The position numbers were made by a program, and so were the translations under genes. 42,661 bases of DNA from an uncultured Paraglaciecola sp. (lineage in GTDB: Bacteria; Pseudomonadota; Gammaproteobacteria; Enterobacterales; Alteromonadaceae). The notes beneath the pieces are model-generated. The model was not told where the DNA came from and searched no databases. It worked only from the letters and a program-made list of their open reading frames with translations. The stretch covers positions 1 to 42,661 of the forward strand of contig NZ_CAJWCF010000032.1 in the NCBI RefSeq assembly GCF_913020055.1, written 5' to 3'. Below are positions 21,127 to 30,551 of this stretch, in pieces (the first letter of the stretch is position 1; every line of letters starts with the position of its first letter).

Positions 21127-23448
21127 ATGAATAACAATTTATACGTCACTAAACGCACCGGCGAACGTGAGATTATTGATCTGGAAAAAATCCATAAAGT
21201 AATCGAATGGGCTGCAAAAGGCTTAAATAACGTTTCCGTTTCACAAGTTGAAATCAAAGCGCATATTCAATTTTACGACGGTATTAAAACGGCTGATATA
21301 CACGAAACACTGATACGCTCTGCTGCCGATTTAATTTCGACTGATTGTCCAGACTATCAATATTTAGCCGCGCGATTAGCCATATTTCATTTGCGTAAAA
21401 AGGCCTATGGTCGTTTTGAGCCACCGACTTTGAAAGATCATGTTAAAAGCATGGTGGACAAAGGTAAGTACGACCAGCATTTATTGCAAGATTACAGCGC
21501 TGCCGAATTTGATGAAATAAATGAATATCTCGATCATTGGCGGGATATGGATTTTAGTTATGCGGCAGTTAAACAACTCGAAGGCAAATACTTAGTCCAA
21601 AACCGAGTGACTGGCGAAATTTACGAAAGTGCACAGTTCTTATATATATTAGTCGCAGCTTGTTTGTTTGCTAACTATGAAAAAGATACACGTATGGACT
21701 ACATCAAACGTTTTTATGATGCCACGTCTAAATTCAAAATTTCATTACCAACGCCTATCATGGCCGGTGTTAGAACCCCTACCCGTCAATTTAGTTCTTG
21801 TGTATTAATTGAAGCTGGAGACAGTTTAGACTCCATTAATGCCACAGCGAGTGCCATAGTCAAATATGTTAGCCAACGTGCTGGTATTGGTGTCAATGCA
21901 GGACGTATTCGCGCTGTAGGTAGTCCTATTCGTGGTGGTGAAGCTTTTCACACTGGTTGTATTCCCTTTTATAAGCACTTCCAAACAGCGGTTAAGAGTT
22001 GTTCACAAGGTGGTGTCCGAGGCGGTGCAGCGACATTGTTTTACCCCTTGTGGCATTTAGAAGTCGAATCACTTTTAGTATTGAAAAATAACCGTGGTGT
22101 CGAAGAAAACCGTGTACGTCACTTAGACTACGGTGTGCAATTTAATAAATTGATGTATACCCGTTTAATCAAAGATCAGCACATTACCTTATTCAGCCCT
22201 TCTGACACACCTGGTCTGTACGACGCATTTTTTGCCGACCAAGATGAATTTGAACGTTTATATGTGCACTACGAAAAAGACGAAAGCATCCGTAAAAAGC
22301 ATATTAAAGCCATTGAATTATTTAGCTTATTTATGCAGGAGCGTGCCAGTACTGGTCGTATCTACTTACAAAATGTTGATCACTGTAATACTCACAGCCC
22401 ATTTAACCCTAAATTGGCACCGGTTCGTCAGAGCAATTTGTGTTTAGAAATTGCCTTACCGACTAAACCTCTAGAACACGTGAATGACGAGAATGGCGAA
22501 ATAGCCTTATGTACGTTATCTGCATTTAACTTAGGTGCGATTGAAAGCCTGGATGAGTTTGCTGAATTGTCTGACTTAGCTGTGCGAGCACTCGACAACT
22601 TGTTAGATTACCAAGATTACCCTGTTCCAGCGGCGTTCAATGCCACCATGGGGCGTCGTACATTGGGTATAGGTGTGATTAATTTTGCTTATTACCTCGC
22701 CAAAAATGGAGTGAAATATTCAGACGGTAGCGCAAATGGTTTAGTTCATCGAACCTTTGAAGCCATGCAATATCACTTAATGCAGGCCTCTTGTAACTTA
22801 GCCAAAGAAAAAGGTGCGTGTCCTAAATTCAACGAAACCACTTATTTCCAAGGTTTAATGCCAACTGATACCTACAAAAAAGACCTCGATAAAATTTGTG
22901 ACGAACCACTTCATTGCGATTGGGATTCACTTAGATCAGACATTAAACAATACGGCTTACGTAACAGTACACTGTCGGCTTTGATGCCCTCAGAAACATC
23001 CTCGCAAATATCCAATGCCACGAATGGAATCGAGCCACCTCGAGGACATATCAGTGTTAAGTCCAGTAAAGATGGTGTGTTAAAACAAGTTGTACCCGAA
23101 TACGAAAGACTTAAAGACAAATACGAGTTGTTATGGGACTTACCGTCGAACGATGGTTATCTACAGCTAGCGGGTATCATGCAAAAGTTTGTTGACCAAA
23201 CCATTTCTGCCAACACTAGCTACGACCCGAATAAATACGAAGGCGGCAAAGTACCAATGAAGTTATTACTTCAAGACTTACTAACCAGTTACAAACTAGG
23301 GGTGAAAACCTTGTATTACCACAATACCCGTGATGGTGCTGACGATGCGACTCAGAATGAACTTGCTAGTACGAGTCAGAAGTTTGTACCAAAAGAAGTG
23401 GTCATTGAAGAAGATGACGACTGTGCTGGCGGCGCATGTAAAATCTAA
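21127..23448 (+). CDS. nrdA: Ribonucleoside-diphosphate reductase, alpha subunit (class Ia)
   Basis: NrdA is the catalytic subunit that reduces ribonucleoside diphosphates to deoxyribonucleotides. The 773-residue protein has an N-terminal ATP-cone (about residues 5-95) for dATP inhibition. The substrate-site region contains FSSCVLIEAGDSLDS (first redox Cys), the active-site segment RQSNLCLEIALPT and the closing PSETSSQISNATNGIEPPRG. The C-terminal swinging Cys pair is in DDDCAGGACKI. Length and tail match E. coli NrdA (761 residues). nrdB follows after 75 bases that contain a terminator-like hairpin. Confidence 0.98.
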   Translation: MNNNLYVTKRTGEREIIDLEKIHKVIEWAAKGLNNVSVSQVEIKAHIQFYDGIKTADIHETLIRSAADLISTDCPDYQYLAARLAIFHLRKKAYGRFEPPTLKDHVKSMVDKGKYDQHLLQDYSAAEFDEINEYLDHWRDMDFSYAAVKQLEGKYLVQNRVTGEIYESAQFLYILVAACLFANYEKDTRMDYIKRFYDATSKFKISLPTPIMAGVRTPTRQFSSCVLIEAGDSLDSINATASAIVKYVSQRAGIGVNAGRIRAVGSPIRGGEAFHTGCIPFYKHFQTAVKSCSQGGVRGGAATLFYPLWHLEVESLLVLKNNRGVEENRVRHLDYGVQFNKLMYTRLIKDQHITLFSPSDTPGLYDAFFADQDEFERLYVHYEKDESIRKKHIKAIELFSLFMQERASTGRIYLQNVDHCNTHSPFNPKLAPVRQSNLCLEIALPTKPLEHVNDENGEIALCTLSAFNLGAIESLDEFAELSDLAVRALDNLLDYQDYPVPAAFNATMGRRTLGIGVINFAYYLAKNGVKYSDGSANGLVHRTFEAMQYHLMQASCNLAKEKGACPKFNETTYFQGLMPTDTYKKDLDKICDEPLHCDWDSLRSDIKQYGLRNSTLSALMPSETSSQISNATNGIEPPRGHISVKSSKDGVLKQVVPEYERLKDKYELLWDLPSNDGYLQLAGIMQKFVDQTISANTSYDPNKYEGGKVPMKLLLQDLLTSYKLGVKTLYYHNTRDGADDATQNELASTSQKFVPKEVVIEEDDDCAGGACKI

Positions 23449-23455
23449 ATTCAGT

Positions 23456-23487
23456 AAGCTGCTTTCTACTTAAGAAGGCAGCTTTTT
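23456..23487 (+). terminator. Terminator-like hairpin between nrdA and nrdB
   Basis: AAGCTGCTTTCT and AGAAGGCAGCTT form a 12-base stem (one G-T pair) around a 5-base loop, and the last bases run into TTTTT. It begins seven bases after the nrdA stop. It could partly terminate transcription before nrdB or protect the nrdA 3' end. Confidence 0.7.
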
Positions 23488-23523
23488 CTAAGCGTTTCGA
23501 ATTCTTAATGGCAAAAATAATTA

Positions 23524-24654
23524 ATGAAATATACCACTTTTAGTCAAATAAATAACAACCCACTGACAGAATCGATGTTTTTCGGCAACCCAGTAAACGT
23601 GGCACGTTATGACCAACAAAAGCATCATATTTTTGAAAAATTGATCGAAAAACAGATTAGCTTTTTTTGGCGTCCTGAAGAAGTTGATGTCAGTAAAGAC
23701 AGAGTCGACTTTCAAAAGTTAAGTGACTCAGAAAAGCATATTTTTATTTCTAATTTGAAATATCAAACATTGTTAGATTCAATTCAGGGTAGAAGTCCTA
23801 ACATCGCTTTTTTGCCGATCATTTCCATTCCAGAATTAGAAACATGGGTAGAGACCTGGTCATTTTTTGAGACTATTCACTCTCGTTCTTACACTCATAT
23901 TTTACGTAACCTATTTGGTGATCCCAGCAGTATTTTTGAAGACATAGTAGAAAATGAAGAAATCAAAAAGCGTGCGGCTGATATCTCTCAGTATTACGAT
24001 TCCCTCATTTTTGCCACCCAGTTATGGCAAACGTTAGGAGAAGGCACACACGTAGTCGATGGTGTGAGTCATACAATCACGATGCGTGAACTTAAGAAAA
24101 AGCTTTATCTATGCATGAATTCAGTCAATGCCTTAGAAGCGATTCGTTTTTATGTGTCCTTTGCTTGTACCTTTGCCTTTGCAGAGCGCGAATTAATGGA
24201 AGGTAACTCCAAAATCATTCGCTTAATTGCCCGTGATGAAAACCTACATTTAACCTCGACTCAGCATGTGTTGAACTTATGGGCAAAAGGCAAAGATGAT
24301 CCAGAAATGGCCGAAATAGCAGAGGAATGTAAAGAACAAGCCACCCAGATATTCCTAAATGCAGTAGAGCAAGAAAAAGAATGGGCGGCATTTTTGTTTC
24401 AACACGGATCAATGATTGGTCTAAATAAAGAAATTTTATGCCAATACGTAGAATTTATTGCTAATCACCGTATGTCAGCCATAGGCTTAGGCCAACCATT
24501 TGATGTAAAGAGCAACCCTCTTCCATGGATGAATAACTATTTAAGTTCTGATAACGTGCAAGTTGCCCCTCAAGAGTCAGAAATCAGCTCTTATCTAGTC
24601 GGTCAAATTGACTCTGAAGTCAATGCCGAAGATTTTGGTGACTTTGACTTATAA
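23524..24654 (+). CDS. nrdB: Ribonucleoside-diphosphate reductase, beta subunit (class Ia)
   Basis: NrdB houses the diiron-tyrosyl radical that starts catalysis in NrdA. The 376 residues equal the E. coli length. The radical Tyr is in [11 protein letters not shown], with iron ligands in the surrounding helices (for example FFETIHSR and [13 protein letters not shown]). The C-terminal tail ends [10 protein letters not shown], close to the NrdA-docking tail of E. coli. No strong ribosome site precedes the ATG. The gene for the maintenance ferredoxin follows 19 bases later. Confidence 0.98.
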   Translation: MKYTTFSQINNNPLTESMFFGNPVNVARYDQQKHHIFEKLIEKQISFFWRPEEVDVSKDRVDFQKLSDSEKHIFISNLKYQTLLDSIQGRSPNIAFLPIISIPELETWVETWSFFETIHSRSYTHILRNLFGDPSSIFEDIVENEEIKKRAADISQYYDSLIFATQLWQTLGEGTHVVDGVSHTITMRELKKKLYLCMNSVNALEAIRFYVSFACTFAFAERELMEGNSKIIRLIARDENLHLTSTQHVLNLWAKGKDDPEMAEIAEECKEQATQIFLNAVEQEKEWAAFLFQHGSMIGLNKEILCQYVEFIANHRMSAIGLGQPFDVKSNPLPWMNNYLSSDNVQVAPQESEISSYLVGQIDSEVNAEDFGDFDL

Positions 24655-24673
24655 CCCCTGATTTATAAATAAA

Positions 24674-24943
24674 ATGAGTAAAAACAACGACAGTTTTATG
24701 GTTAGTATAAAAGATCATAAAACTGTCCAACATACTGCCTCAAAGACACTACTAGAAACCATCGAACTTCACCAAATTGAGGTCCAATATCATTGCCGCG
24801 AAGGCTATTGTGGTGCGTGTAGGAGCAAATTGATCTGCGGAAAAGTTGAATACACCACCGACCCATTGGCGTTTATCGATGATGATGAAATATTACCCTG
24901 TTGCTGTATTCCAATAAGTAATATTGAAATAAAGCTTGGCTAG
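24674..24943 (+). CDS. yfaE: 2Fe-2S ferredoxin YfaE (NrdB cofactor maintenance)
   Basis: YfaE-type ferredoxins supply electrons to assemble and regenerate the diferric-tyrosyl cofactor of NrdB. The 89-residue protein has the plant-type cluster motif CREGYCGACRSKLICG (Cys 41, 46 and 49) and the fourth ligand in the late LPCCC (76-78). The position directly after nrdB is the same as in E. coli. It converges on purC with about 24 bases between and no obvious terminator. Confidence 0.92.
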   Translation: MSKNNDSFMVSIKDHKTVQHTASKTLLETIELHQIEVQYHCREGYCGACRSKLICGKVEYTTDPLAFIDDDEILPCCCIPISNIEIKLG

Positions 24944-24967
24944 GGTTTGGTTTAGTTAAAACACTCG

Positions 24968-26071
24968 TTAATCAACTAATTGATACTCGTCACGGAGTAT
25001 CTGAATAATTTCAGCCTTAGGATTGTTACTTAACACCAGAGAGTGTCCGGTAATTTTTTCTGCTATTTCAATATAGGTTTTAGAAACCTGCATCAAGACA
25101 TCTACAGGTAAAGCATTGTCTGTCGCTAATGCTTGGCGCTCAGGCATTCGTTCTTTGTTTAGCAAAATATCTGGGTCAGGAAAATGGTTTAGCAATAACT
25201 GACGAAACCCTTCTTTAGAATTTTCTACCACACTGCCCTGTGCATATTGCTGTGCATCCCAAATTCTGGAGGAATCTGGCGTGCCAACTTCGTCCATATA
25301 AATCAACTTATCATTACCTTCTAAATCTTTGATATAGCCGAACTCAAACTTGGTATCCACAAACACTTGACCCAACCCAGACAAAGCCTGACTAATCAGG
25401 GAGAACCCTTCGGTTAACAGTTTTTCATATAATGAAACATCACTTTGACTTTTAAAATTAAACGCTGGGTAGTTATCAAGTATATTCTGACGGGTAATAT
25501 TCACATCATCTGCTTCAGGTACATTAGGGATCCCCTTTAAAATACCTTTTGTAGAAGGTGTCATCAGTAAATTAGCCAATTTACTGTCTTGACTGAGGCC
25601 TTCCTCGAGTTGAATACCACAAAAGTTTCTTTCACCTTTTGCATAAGCTCGCCACATTGAGCCTGTAATATATTGACGACAAATTGCTTCAATCATCACA
25701 GGTTGTGCTTTTTGCACTATCCAAACAAATGGATGAGGAATATCCAGAATATGACTATCAGCTAAACCTTGTTGTTTAAACAACTTAAACCAATGATTAG
25801 AAATAGCATTTAAAGCAGCGCCTTTGCCAGGCACACCTAACATGCCACCTTCACCGTGCCAGATACAATCGAACGCTGAGATCCGGTCGCTGATCACCAT
25901 AATGGCTAAAGGGGTATCAATCGGTACTGGATAGGATTTTTCTTCAATTAGGCGACGACTGTCTTGTTCTGTTAACCAATAAACAGAGCGTACTTTGCCA
26001 CTATGTACTGGAAGTTCAGTTCGAATTGGTAGGTCATTGTTAACCGATAAAATTGAATCCGCAATCGACAT
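24968..26071 (-). CDS. purC: Phosphoribosylaminoimidazole-succinocarboxamide synthase
   Basis: PurC joins CAIR and aspartate using ATP in purine synthesis. This is the long form (367 residues, against 237 in E. coli) found in Vibrio- and Alteromonas-like bacteria and more similar in layout to the yeast enzyme. Visible motifs are [24 protein letters not shown], the substrate-binding [13 protein letters not shown], and [10 protein letters not shown] with [12 protein letters not shown]. An AAGGAG ten bases before the ATG supports the start. It lies downstream of bamC-dapA but is transcribed separately (gap about 100 bases). Confidence 0.95.
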   Translation of the reverse strand: MSIADSILSVNNDLPIRTELPVHSGKVRSVYWLTEQDSRRLIEEKSYPVPIDTPLAIMVISDRISAFDCIWHGEGGMLGVPGKGAALNAISNHWFKLFKQQGLADSHILDIPHPFVWIVQKAQPVMIEAICRQYITGSMWRAYAKGERNFCGIQLEEGLSQDSKLANLLMTPSTKGILKGIPNVPEADDVNITRQNILDNYPAFNFKSQSDVSLYEKLLTEGFSLISQALSGLGQVFVDTKFEFGYIKDLEGNDKLIYMDEVGTPDSSRIWDAQQYAQGSVVENSKEGFRQLLLNHFPDPDILLNKERMPERQALATDNALPVDVLMQVSKTYIEIAEKITGHSLVLSNNPKAEIIQILRDEYQLVD

Positions 26072-26170
26072 GCAATGCCAACTCCTTATGGTGAAGAATG
26101 TACAAAGTTTGAATGATGTTTACTTTAAAAACACATCCTCTGGCTGCGCTGGCAACCAGAGGTATACTAA

Positions 26171-27277
26171 TTATATATCTAGATCGTCAGCCGACATGAA
26201 CTTTGAAAATTTCGGATACAAATCGGTTAGTTTATTCACTAAGAAGGGTTTATTCTCATCATCTAACATTGTGATAGAGGTTTTTTTACCTAAACCTACC
26301 ACTTTGATACGATACTCTTGTGTATCTAAGTCGAACTCATTTTTGTCGCTAGACCAAATATTGCTCCACCAACCGTCTTCAGAACCATTGTATTTTACAT
26401 CCAATAACCCGTTAGACTTGTCATAATCTTTTACATCAAAGCCCAATTTTCTCAGTACAAGTAAAAATCTAGGCCAAGTCGTGTCGTAGTCCGCTTCAAC
26501 AACAAAAGCAGGCTCTCCATCACGATCAAAGCCTAACTCCATCTGTAAACCTTCACGGATTTTACGGAAACGTTTAACACCAGCGACTTTTGTTTCAAAT
26601 TCATAGTTTTTGACGACTCTATTTAACACGTCGACTTCGTTTCGCCTTTTATCTCTAGCTTGAGTTATCTCAGTACTTTGAATGTCCACTTTTTCTTTAT
26701 AGTCAACCAAATCAACACTAAGTGACGCAGTTCTACCATGGGGTTTCTTAATTAAAGAAAATTCAAACCGCTGCCCAACAGTACGCTCTGACTTAGACCA
26801 GCTATACCATTTGTTGTCTTTGCTTTCGTCCATTACCACCCAATCTGTGATTAAGCGTTGATTGTCTTTATCAAACTTTTCAACACCAATACCCTCAATT
26901 TCTAAAAATCGAATCAGAGAATTCCAAACTGCAGTATCTAAAGGAACACTGTCATCCACTTGGTCAAACCATACTGTGGCATTTTTTGAACCTTCTTCGA
27001 TATGCGAACCTGCTACAACTGGCAATACCAATGAAGGCGAAAGTACACTCAACTCTTTGCCCATCGAGTTTTTGGGTGCATCTTCACCTAAATCAGGAAG
27101 TTTATAAGCCTCATTGAATCTAGGCGTATCCACATCATCTGGAATTTTAATTTTTTGCCCGGGTTGTTCTTTGACATAGTCAAATGAACCACTGGCTACT
27201 TCTCTTTCTTCTAATGAACTACAGGCAGTTAACAGAGTGGCTGTTATCACACCAATTAGTTGAAATTTATAGGTCAT
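26171..27277 (-). CDS. bamC: Outer-membrane assembly lipoprotein BamC
   Basis: BamC is a lipoprotein partner of BamA and BamD in the outer-membrane protein assembly complex. The 368-residue precursor has a lipoprotein signal peptide with lipobox LTAC (Cys 19), an unstructured N-terminal segment (about 20-95) that in E. coli wraps BamD, and two helix-grip domains. It starts nine bases after the dapA stop with a GGAG site, giving a dapA-bamC operon as in E. coli, where purC lies next to them. Confidence 0.9.
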   Translation of the reverse strand: MTYKFQLIGVITATLLTACSSLEEREVASGSFDYVKEQPGQKIKIPDDVDTPRFNEAYKLPDLGEDAPKNSMGKELSVLSPSLVLPVVAGSHIEEGSKNATVWFDQVDDSVPLDTAVWNSLIRFLEIEGIGVEKFDKDNQRLITDWVVMDESKDNKWYSWSKSERTVGQRFEFSLIKKPHGRTASLSVDLVDYKEKVDIQSTEITQARDKRRNEVDVLNRVVKNYEFETKVAGVKRFRKIREGLQMELGFDRDGEPAFVVEADYDTTWPRFLLVLRKLGFDVKDYDKSNGLLDVKYNGSEDGWWSNIWSSDKNEFDLDTQEYRIKVVGLGKKTSITMLDDENKPFLVNKLTDLYPKFSKFMSADDLDI

Positions 27278-27286
27278 GCAATCTCC

Positions 27287-28168
27287 TTAAGATAATACGC
27301 CAGAACTGCGCATGACTTGTTCGATATGATTTTGGCTAGCTAGTTCCGATTCAACTAAAGGTAATCGTAAAAAAGCTGAATTAGTCAGCCCCATTTTATA
27401 CAAAGCCCATTTAGGTAAAACAGGATTCGGTTCGACAAACAAAGCACTATGTAACCCGGCAATTTGTTTATCTATTGATTTTGCCAGCTGGAAATCCTTA
27501 TTCAAAGCGGCATTGCACATGTTAGCCATTTGTTTGGGTGCAACATTAGCGGTGACTGAAATCACTCCATGACCACCGTTTTCAAGAAATTCACAACCGG
27601 TTAAATCATCACCACTTAATAAAATAAAATCGTCTGCGACTAGTTTTTGAGTTGCCTTCAAGCGCGCAATATCACCTGTTGCATCTTTTAAACCGACAAT
27701 TTTAGGATGCAGAGCTAATTCAGCCACTGTTTCCGGTAACATATCTGCGACCGTACGACTGGGTACATTGTATAACAATACCGGTAAGTCTGTCGCATCA
27801 GCAATGGCCTTAAAGTGAGCCACCATGCCTTTTTGTTGTGGCTTATTGTAATAAGGTACAACACTTAAAAATCCTTCAATGCCCGTACCTGCCATTTGTT
27901 CACTTAAAAAGATCGCTTCTGAGGTAGAATTTGCACCGCTTCCTGCAACTATAGGTATTTTACCTTGAGCATATTCGACAGTGCGTTTGACCACTTCGAT
28001 ATGTTCAGAAAAGGGTAAAGTCGCAGACTCGCCAGTAGTACCAACAGACACAATGCCATGTGACCCATTTTGAATATGAAAATCAACGAGCGCCTTCAAT
28101 GACGGATAATCTATTTCCCCGTTATCATGCATTGGCGTAATTAGCGCCACGAAACTGCCAGTAAACAT
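27287..28168 (-). CDS. dapA: 4-hydroxy-tetrahydrodipicolinate synthase
   Basis: DapA condenses pyruvate and aspartate semialdehyde, the first committed step to diaminopimelate and lysine. The 293-residue TIM-barrel lyase shows VGTTGESATL at the substrate site, LLYNVPSRT with the catalytic Tyr, the Schiff-base Lys in VGLKDATGD, and LLSGDD. An AGGGAG six bases before the ATG marks the start. It diverges from gcvR and leads bamC. The 113-base upstream region is too short for a typical lysine riboswitch and none is seen. Confidence 0.97.
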   Translation of the reverse strand: MFTGSFVALITPMHDNGEIDYPSLKALVDFHIQNGSHGIVSVGTTGESATLPFSEHIEVVKRTVEYAQGKIPIVAGSGANSTSEAIFLSEQMAGTGIEGFLSVVPYYNKPQQKGMVAHFKAIADATDLPVLLYNVPSRTVADMLPETVAELALHPKIVGLKDATGDIARLKATQKLVADDFILLSGDDLTGCEFLENGGHGVISVTANVAPKQMANMCNAALNKDFQLAKSIDKQIAGLHSALFVEPNPVLPKWALYKMGLTNSAFLRLPLVESELASQNHIEQVMRSSGVLS

Positions 28169-28323
28169 TTGAACTCCCTAAAAATTAGCGCCTAATGGTA
28201 AAGATCTGGCCCCTTAAAAACAAGCATTGAATAGCCGGTTTAGCTGATTAAAATTGAAACTGGATCAACCTACCCACAATCATGTATGTTATAGCCAATT
28301 TCAAAGCAACAAATTGGTTAAAA

Positions 28324-28860
28324 ATGCAGCAACAACTCATCATTACCATACTAGGTTCCGACCAATTTGGCGTATTAAGCAAATTGGCGGACACAGTCTC
28401 TGGAGTGGGATGCAATATTTTGGATAGTCGCCAAGCCGTTTATGGTCAAGATTTTTCACTTACCATGATTATCGAAGGTAGCCAAAGTGCCATTTCCCAA
28501 GCCGAATGTTTGTTGCCGCAAACGTGTCAGAAACATAATTTATTGTCGATGATGAAACGCACCAAAAAACATTGCAAACAAAACCTCGAACACCTAGCCG
28601 ATGTCATTATTCATGGCGAGAGTACCCCTGGGTTGATTGACCAAATCACCGATTTTTTCGCATTACACAATATAACTGTTAGTGCATTTAGATTGAAGTT
28701 TTTAGATAAAGATGAAAACGACTCAGCAAGAAATAAACGTATGAAGTGCAAAATGGTTATTTCAATCCCGCATGAGCTCGAAGTTGAAAAAATTGAACTT
28801 GCTCTTCAAGCGCTGTTACACCCTCTAAACTTACAAGGTTCGATTAAACCAAACCATTAA
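28324..28860 (+). CDS. gcvR: Glycine cleavage system regulator GcvR (two ACT domains)
   Basis: GcvR is the partner of GcvA that represses the glycine cleavage operon when glycine is low. The product carries two ACT domains: the first begins QLIITILGSDQFGVLSKLAD, the second HLADVIIHGESTPGLIDQIT. An in-frame ATG at 28282 would add 14 residues. I prefer 28324 because it places the first ACT strand near the N-terminus as in E. coli GcvR, but neither ATG has a good ribosome site. The position between dapA and bcp is as in E. coli. Confidence 0.82.
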   Translation: MQQQLIITILGSDQFGVLSKLADTVSGVGCNILDSRQAVYGQDFSLTMIIEGSQSAISQAECLLPQTCQKHNLLSMMKRTKKHCKQNLEHLADVIIHGESTPGLIDQITDFFALHNITVSAFRLKFLDKDENDSARNKRMKCKMVISIPHELEVEKIELALQALLHPLNLQGSIKPNH

Positions 28861-28907
28861 TCACCTGTTACTACTCTTTTTTAATACTATCTCAAGGTAA
28901 TATATTT

Positions 28908-29372
28908 ATGCAAATGCTAAAAGCGGGCGATGTTGCTCCTCAATTTTCACTGCCTAACCAAGATAATAAAACGGTTTCATTAAGCGACTTTAAAAATAAA
29001 AAAGTGTTGTTATATTTTTACCCTAAGGCGATGACCCCCGGTTGTACAATACAAGCACAAGGACTGCGGGATAGCCAAGCAGCATTGGCAGAGTTGAATG
29101 TTGCAGTATTGGGCGTAAGCCCTGACGCAGTTAAAAGATTGCCAAAATTTATAGAAAAAGAAAATCTCAATTTTGACCTTTTATCAGATGAAGATCATGC
29201 TTTAGCTGATGCTTTTGGTGTCTGGGGTCTTAAGAAGTTTATGGGTAAAGAATATGACGGCATTCACCGTATTACGTTTTTAATTAATGAAAACGGCAAC
29301 ATTGAACATGTGTTTGATAAATTCAAAACCAAAAACCATCATGAAGTAGTATTGGCTTATCTACAAAAGTAA
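28908..29372 (+). CDS. bcp: Thiol peroxidase Bcp (peroxiredoxin Q family)
   Basis: Bcp reduces hydrogen peroxide and organic peroxides, usually with thioredoxin. The 154-residue protein keeps the peroxidatic Cys in YPKAMTPGCT (Cys46) and the family end FDKFKTKNHHEVVLAYL. It contains no other Cys. Where E. coli has its resolving Cys (QACGLRD, Cys50), this protein has Gln (QAQGLRD, residue 51), so it should work by a 1-Cys mechanism with an outside thiol. It follows gcvR by 47 bases and ends at a convergent hairpin shared with perM. Confidence 0.95.
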   Translation: MQMLKAGDVAPQFSLPNQDNKTVSLSDFKNKKVLLYFYPKAMTPGCTIQAQGLRDSQAALAELNVAVLGVSPDAVKRLPKFIEKENLNFDLLSDEDHALADAFGVWGLKKFMGKEYDGIHRITFLINENGNIEHVFDKFKTKNHHEVVLAYLQK

Positions 29373-29381
29373 TCACTACTA

Positions 29382-29413
29382 AAGTTGGAGCCGAAATAAT
29401 TCGGCTCCAACTT
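29382..29413. terminator. Convergent hairpin between bcp and perM
   Basis: AAGTTGGAGCCGAA, loop ATAA and TTCGGCTCCAACTT form a perfect 14-base stem in the 43 bases between two convergent genes. Neither side has a clean T-run, so it is a terminator or RNA-end stabiliser for both directions by position rather than by classic form. Confidence 0.65.
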
Positions 29414-29415
29414 AG

Positions 29416-30483
29416 CTATATTTCAGTTTCTAATTCCTTTGGACTTGCCCAAGCATTGGCAACCGCCTTGACTAACGTTGCTAAAGGGATAGCGAAGAAT
29501 ACGCCCCAAAACCCCCATAATCCGCCAAAAAACAGTACTGCGATGATAATATACACAGGATGTAGACTCACCGCCTCTGAGAACAAAATAGGAACTAACA
29601 CATTACCGTCTAAAGCCTGAATAATGCCGTAGGCGACCATCAAATACCAAAACTCAGGTGTTATACCCCATTGAAACAAAGCGACTATGGCTACAGGGAT
29701 AGTTACTACAGCAGCACCTATATAGGGAATAAGTACTGAAAACCCTACCAACACACCTAGCAATAAAGCGTAACGTAAATCCATAAAGGCAAAAGTCACC
29801 GCAGATACAGTACCAATAATCACTATTTCAATGACTTTACCGCGAATATAGTTAGCTATTTGTATATTCATTTCACTGCCCACTTGTTTGATCAGTCGGC
29901 GTTCACTGGGTAACAAAGAAGAAATATTTGATACCAACATTTCTTTGTCTTTAACCATAAAAAACACCATCAATGGCACTAGAATCATATATATCAACAA
30001 AGCACCAACTCCACCTAAAGAGCTAAATGACGCAGATAACAATTGCTCTACCAAAACCACCACTCGCTGATTGATACTGTCCAAGACATCTTGAATTTGA
30101 GTAAGCTGTACAAGATCCGGATAGGTTTCAGGCAATTCTAGTAACCAAACCTGCCCCTTCTCCCATATTTGTGGCATTTCTTTTATCAAATTAATACTCT
30201 GCTGAACAACAACAGGCACCAGACCAACAAAAGTCAAAATCGATAAGCTAATAAAACCGAATAGTACTAAAACAGTAGTGTAGCCACGAGATAAACCTAA
30301 CCGACATAATTGGACTACTGGCCAATCTAATAAATACGCAATCACCGCAGCCACAATAACAGGCATTAAAATACCGCCCCAAACCGCCAGTAACAATGAA
30401 CTGATAAGCAGCAGCAATAGCAACATCATTGAGTCAGGATCTGAAAATTTTCGCTTATACCAACGTTCAAAAACGTTTAACAT
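29416..30483 (-). CDS. perM: AI-2E family transporter / PerM-like permease
   Basis: This 355-residue inner-membrane protein belongs to the AI-2E/UPF0118 family, whose members include E. coli PerM and the quorum-signal exporter TqsA. It has about eight hydrophobic segments, with a paired set at the N-terminus, a soluble stretch of about 60 residues after the third, and the conserved end motif PVYIIIAVLFFGGLWGFWG. The transported substrate cannot be told from sequence. The gene lies divergent to and upstream of bepA, matching the yfgO(perM)-bepA neighbourhood of E. coli. Confidence 0.88.
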   Translation of the reverse strand: MLNVFERWYKRKFSDPDSMMLLLLLLISSLLLAVWGGILMPVIVAAVIAYLLDWPVVQLCRLGLSRGYTTVLVLFGFISLSILTFVGLVPVVVQQSINLIKEMPQIWEKGQVWLLELPETYPDLVQLTQIQDVLDSINQRVVVLVEQLLSASFSSLGGVGALLIYMILVPLMVFFMVKDKEMLVSNISSLLPSERRLIKQVGSEMNIQIANYIRGKVIEIVIIGTVSAVTFAFMDLRYALLLGVLVGFSVLIPYIGAAVVTIPVAIVALFQWGITPEFWYLMVAYGIIQALDGNVLVPILFSEAVSLHPVYIIIAVLFFGGLWGFWGVFFAIPLATLVKAVANAWASPKELETEI

Positions 30484-30551
30484 CTATTGTCCTTACAAAT
30501 TATTAGGCATCGCCAAATACTGGTTGTTGGTGATAAGAGAAACTCACCTAT

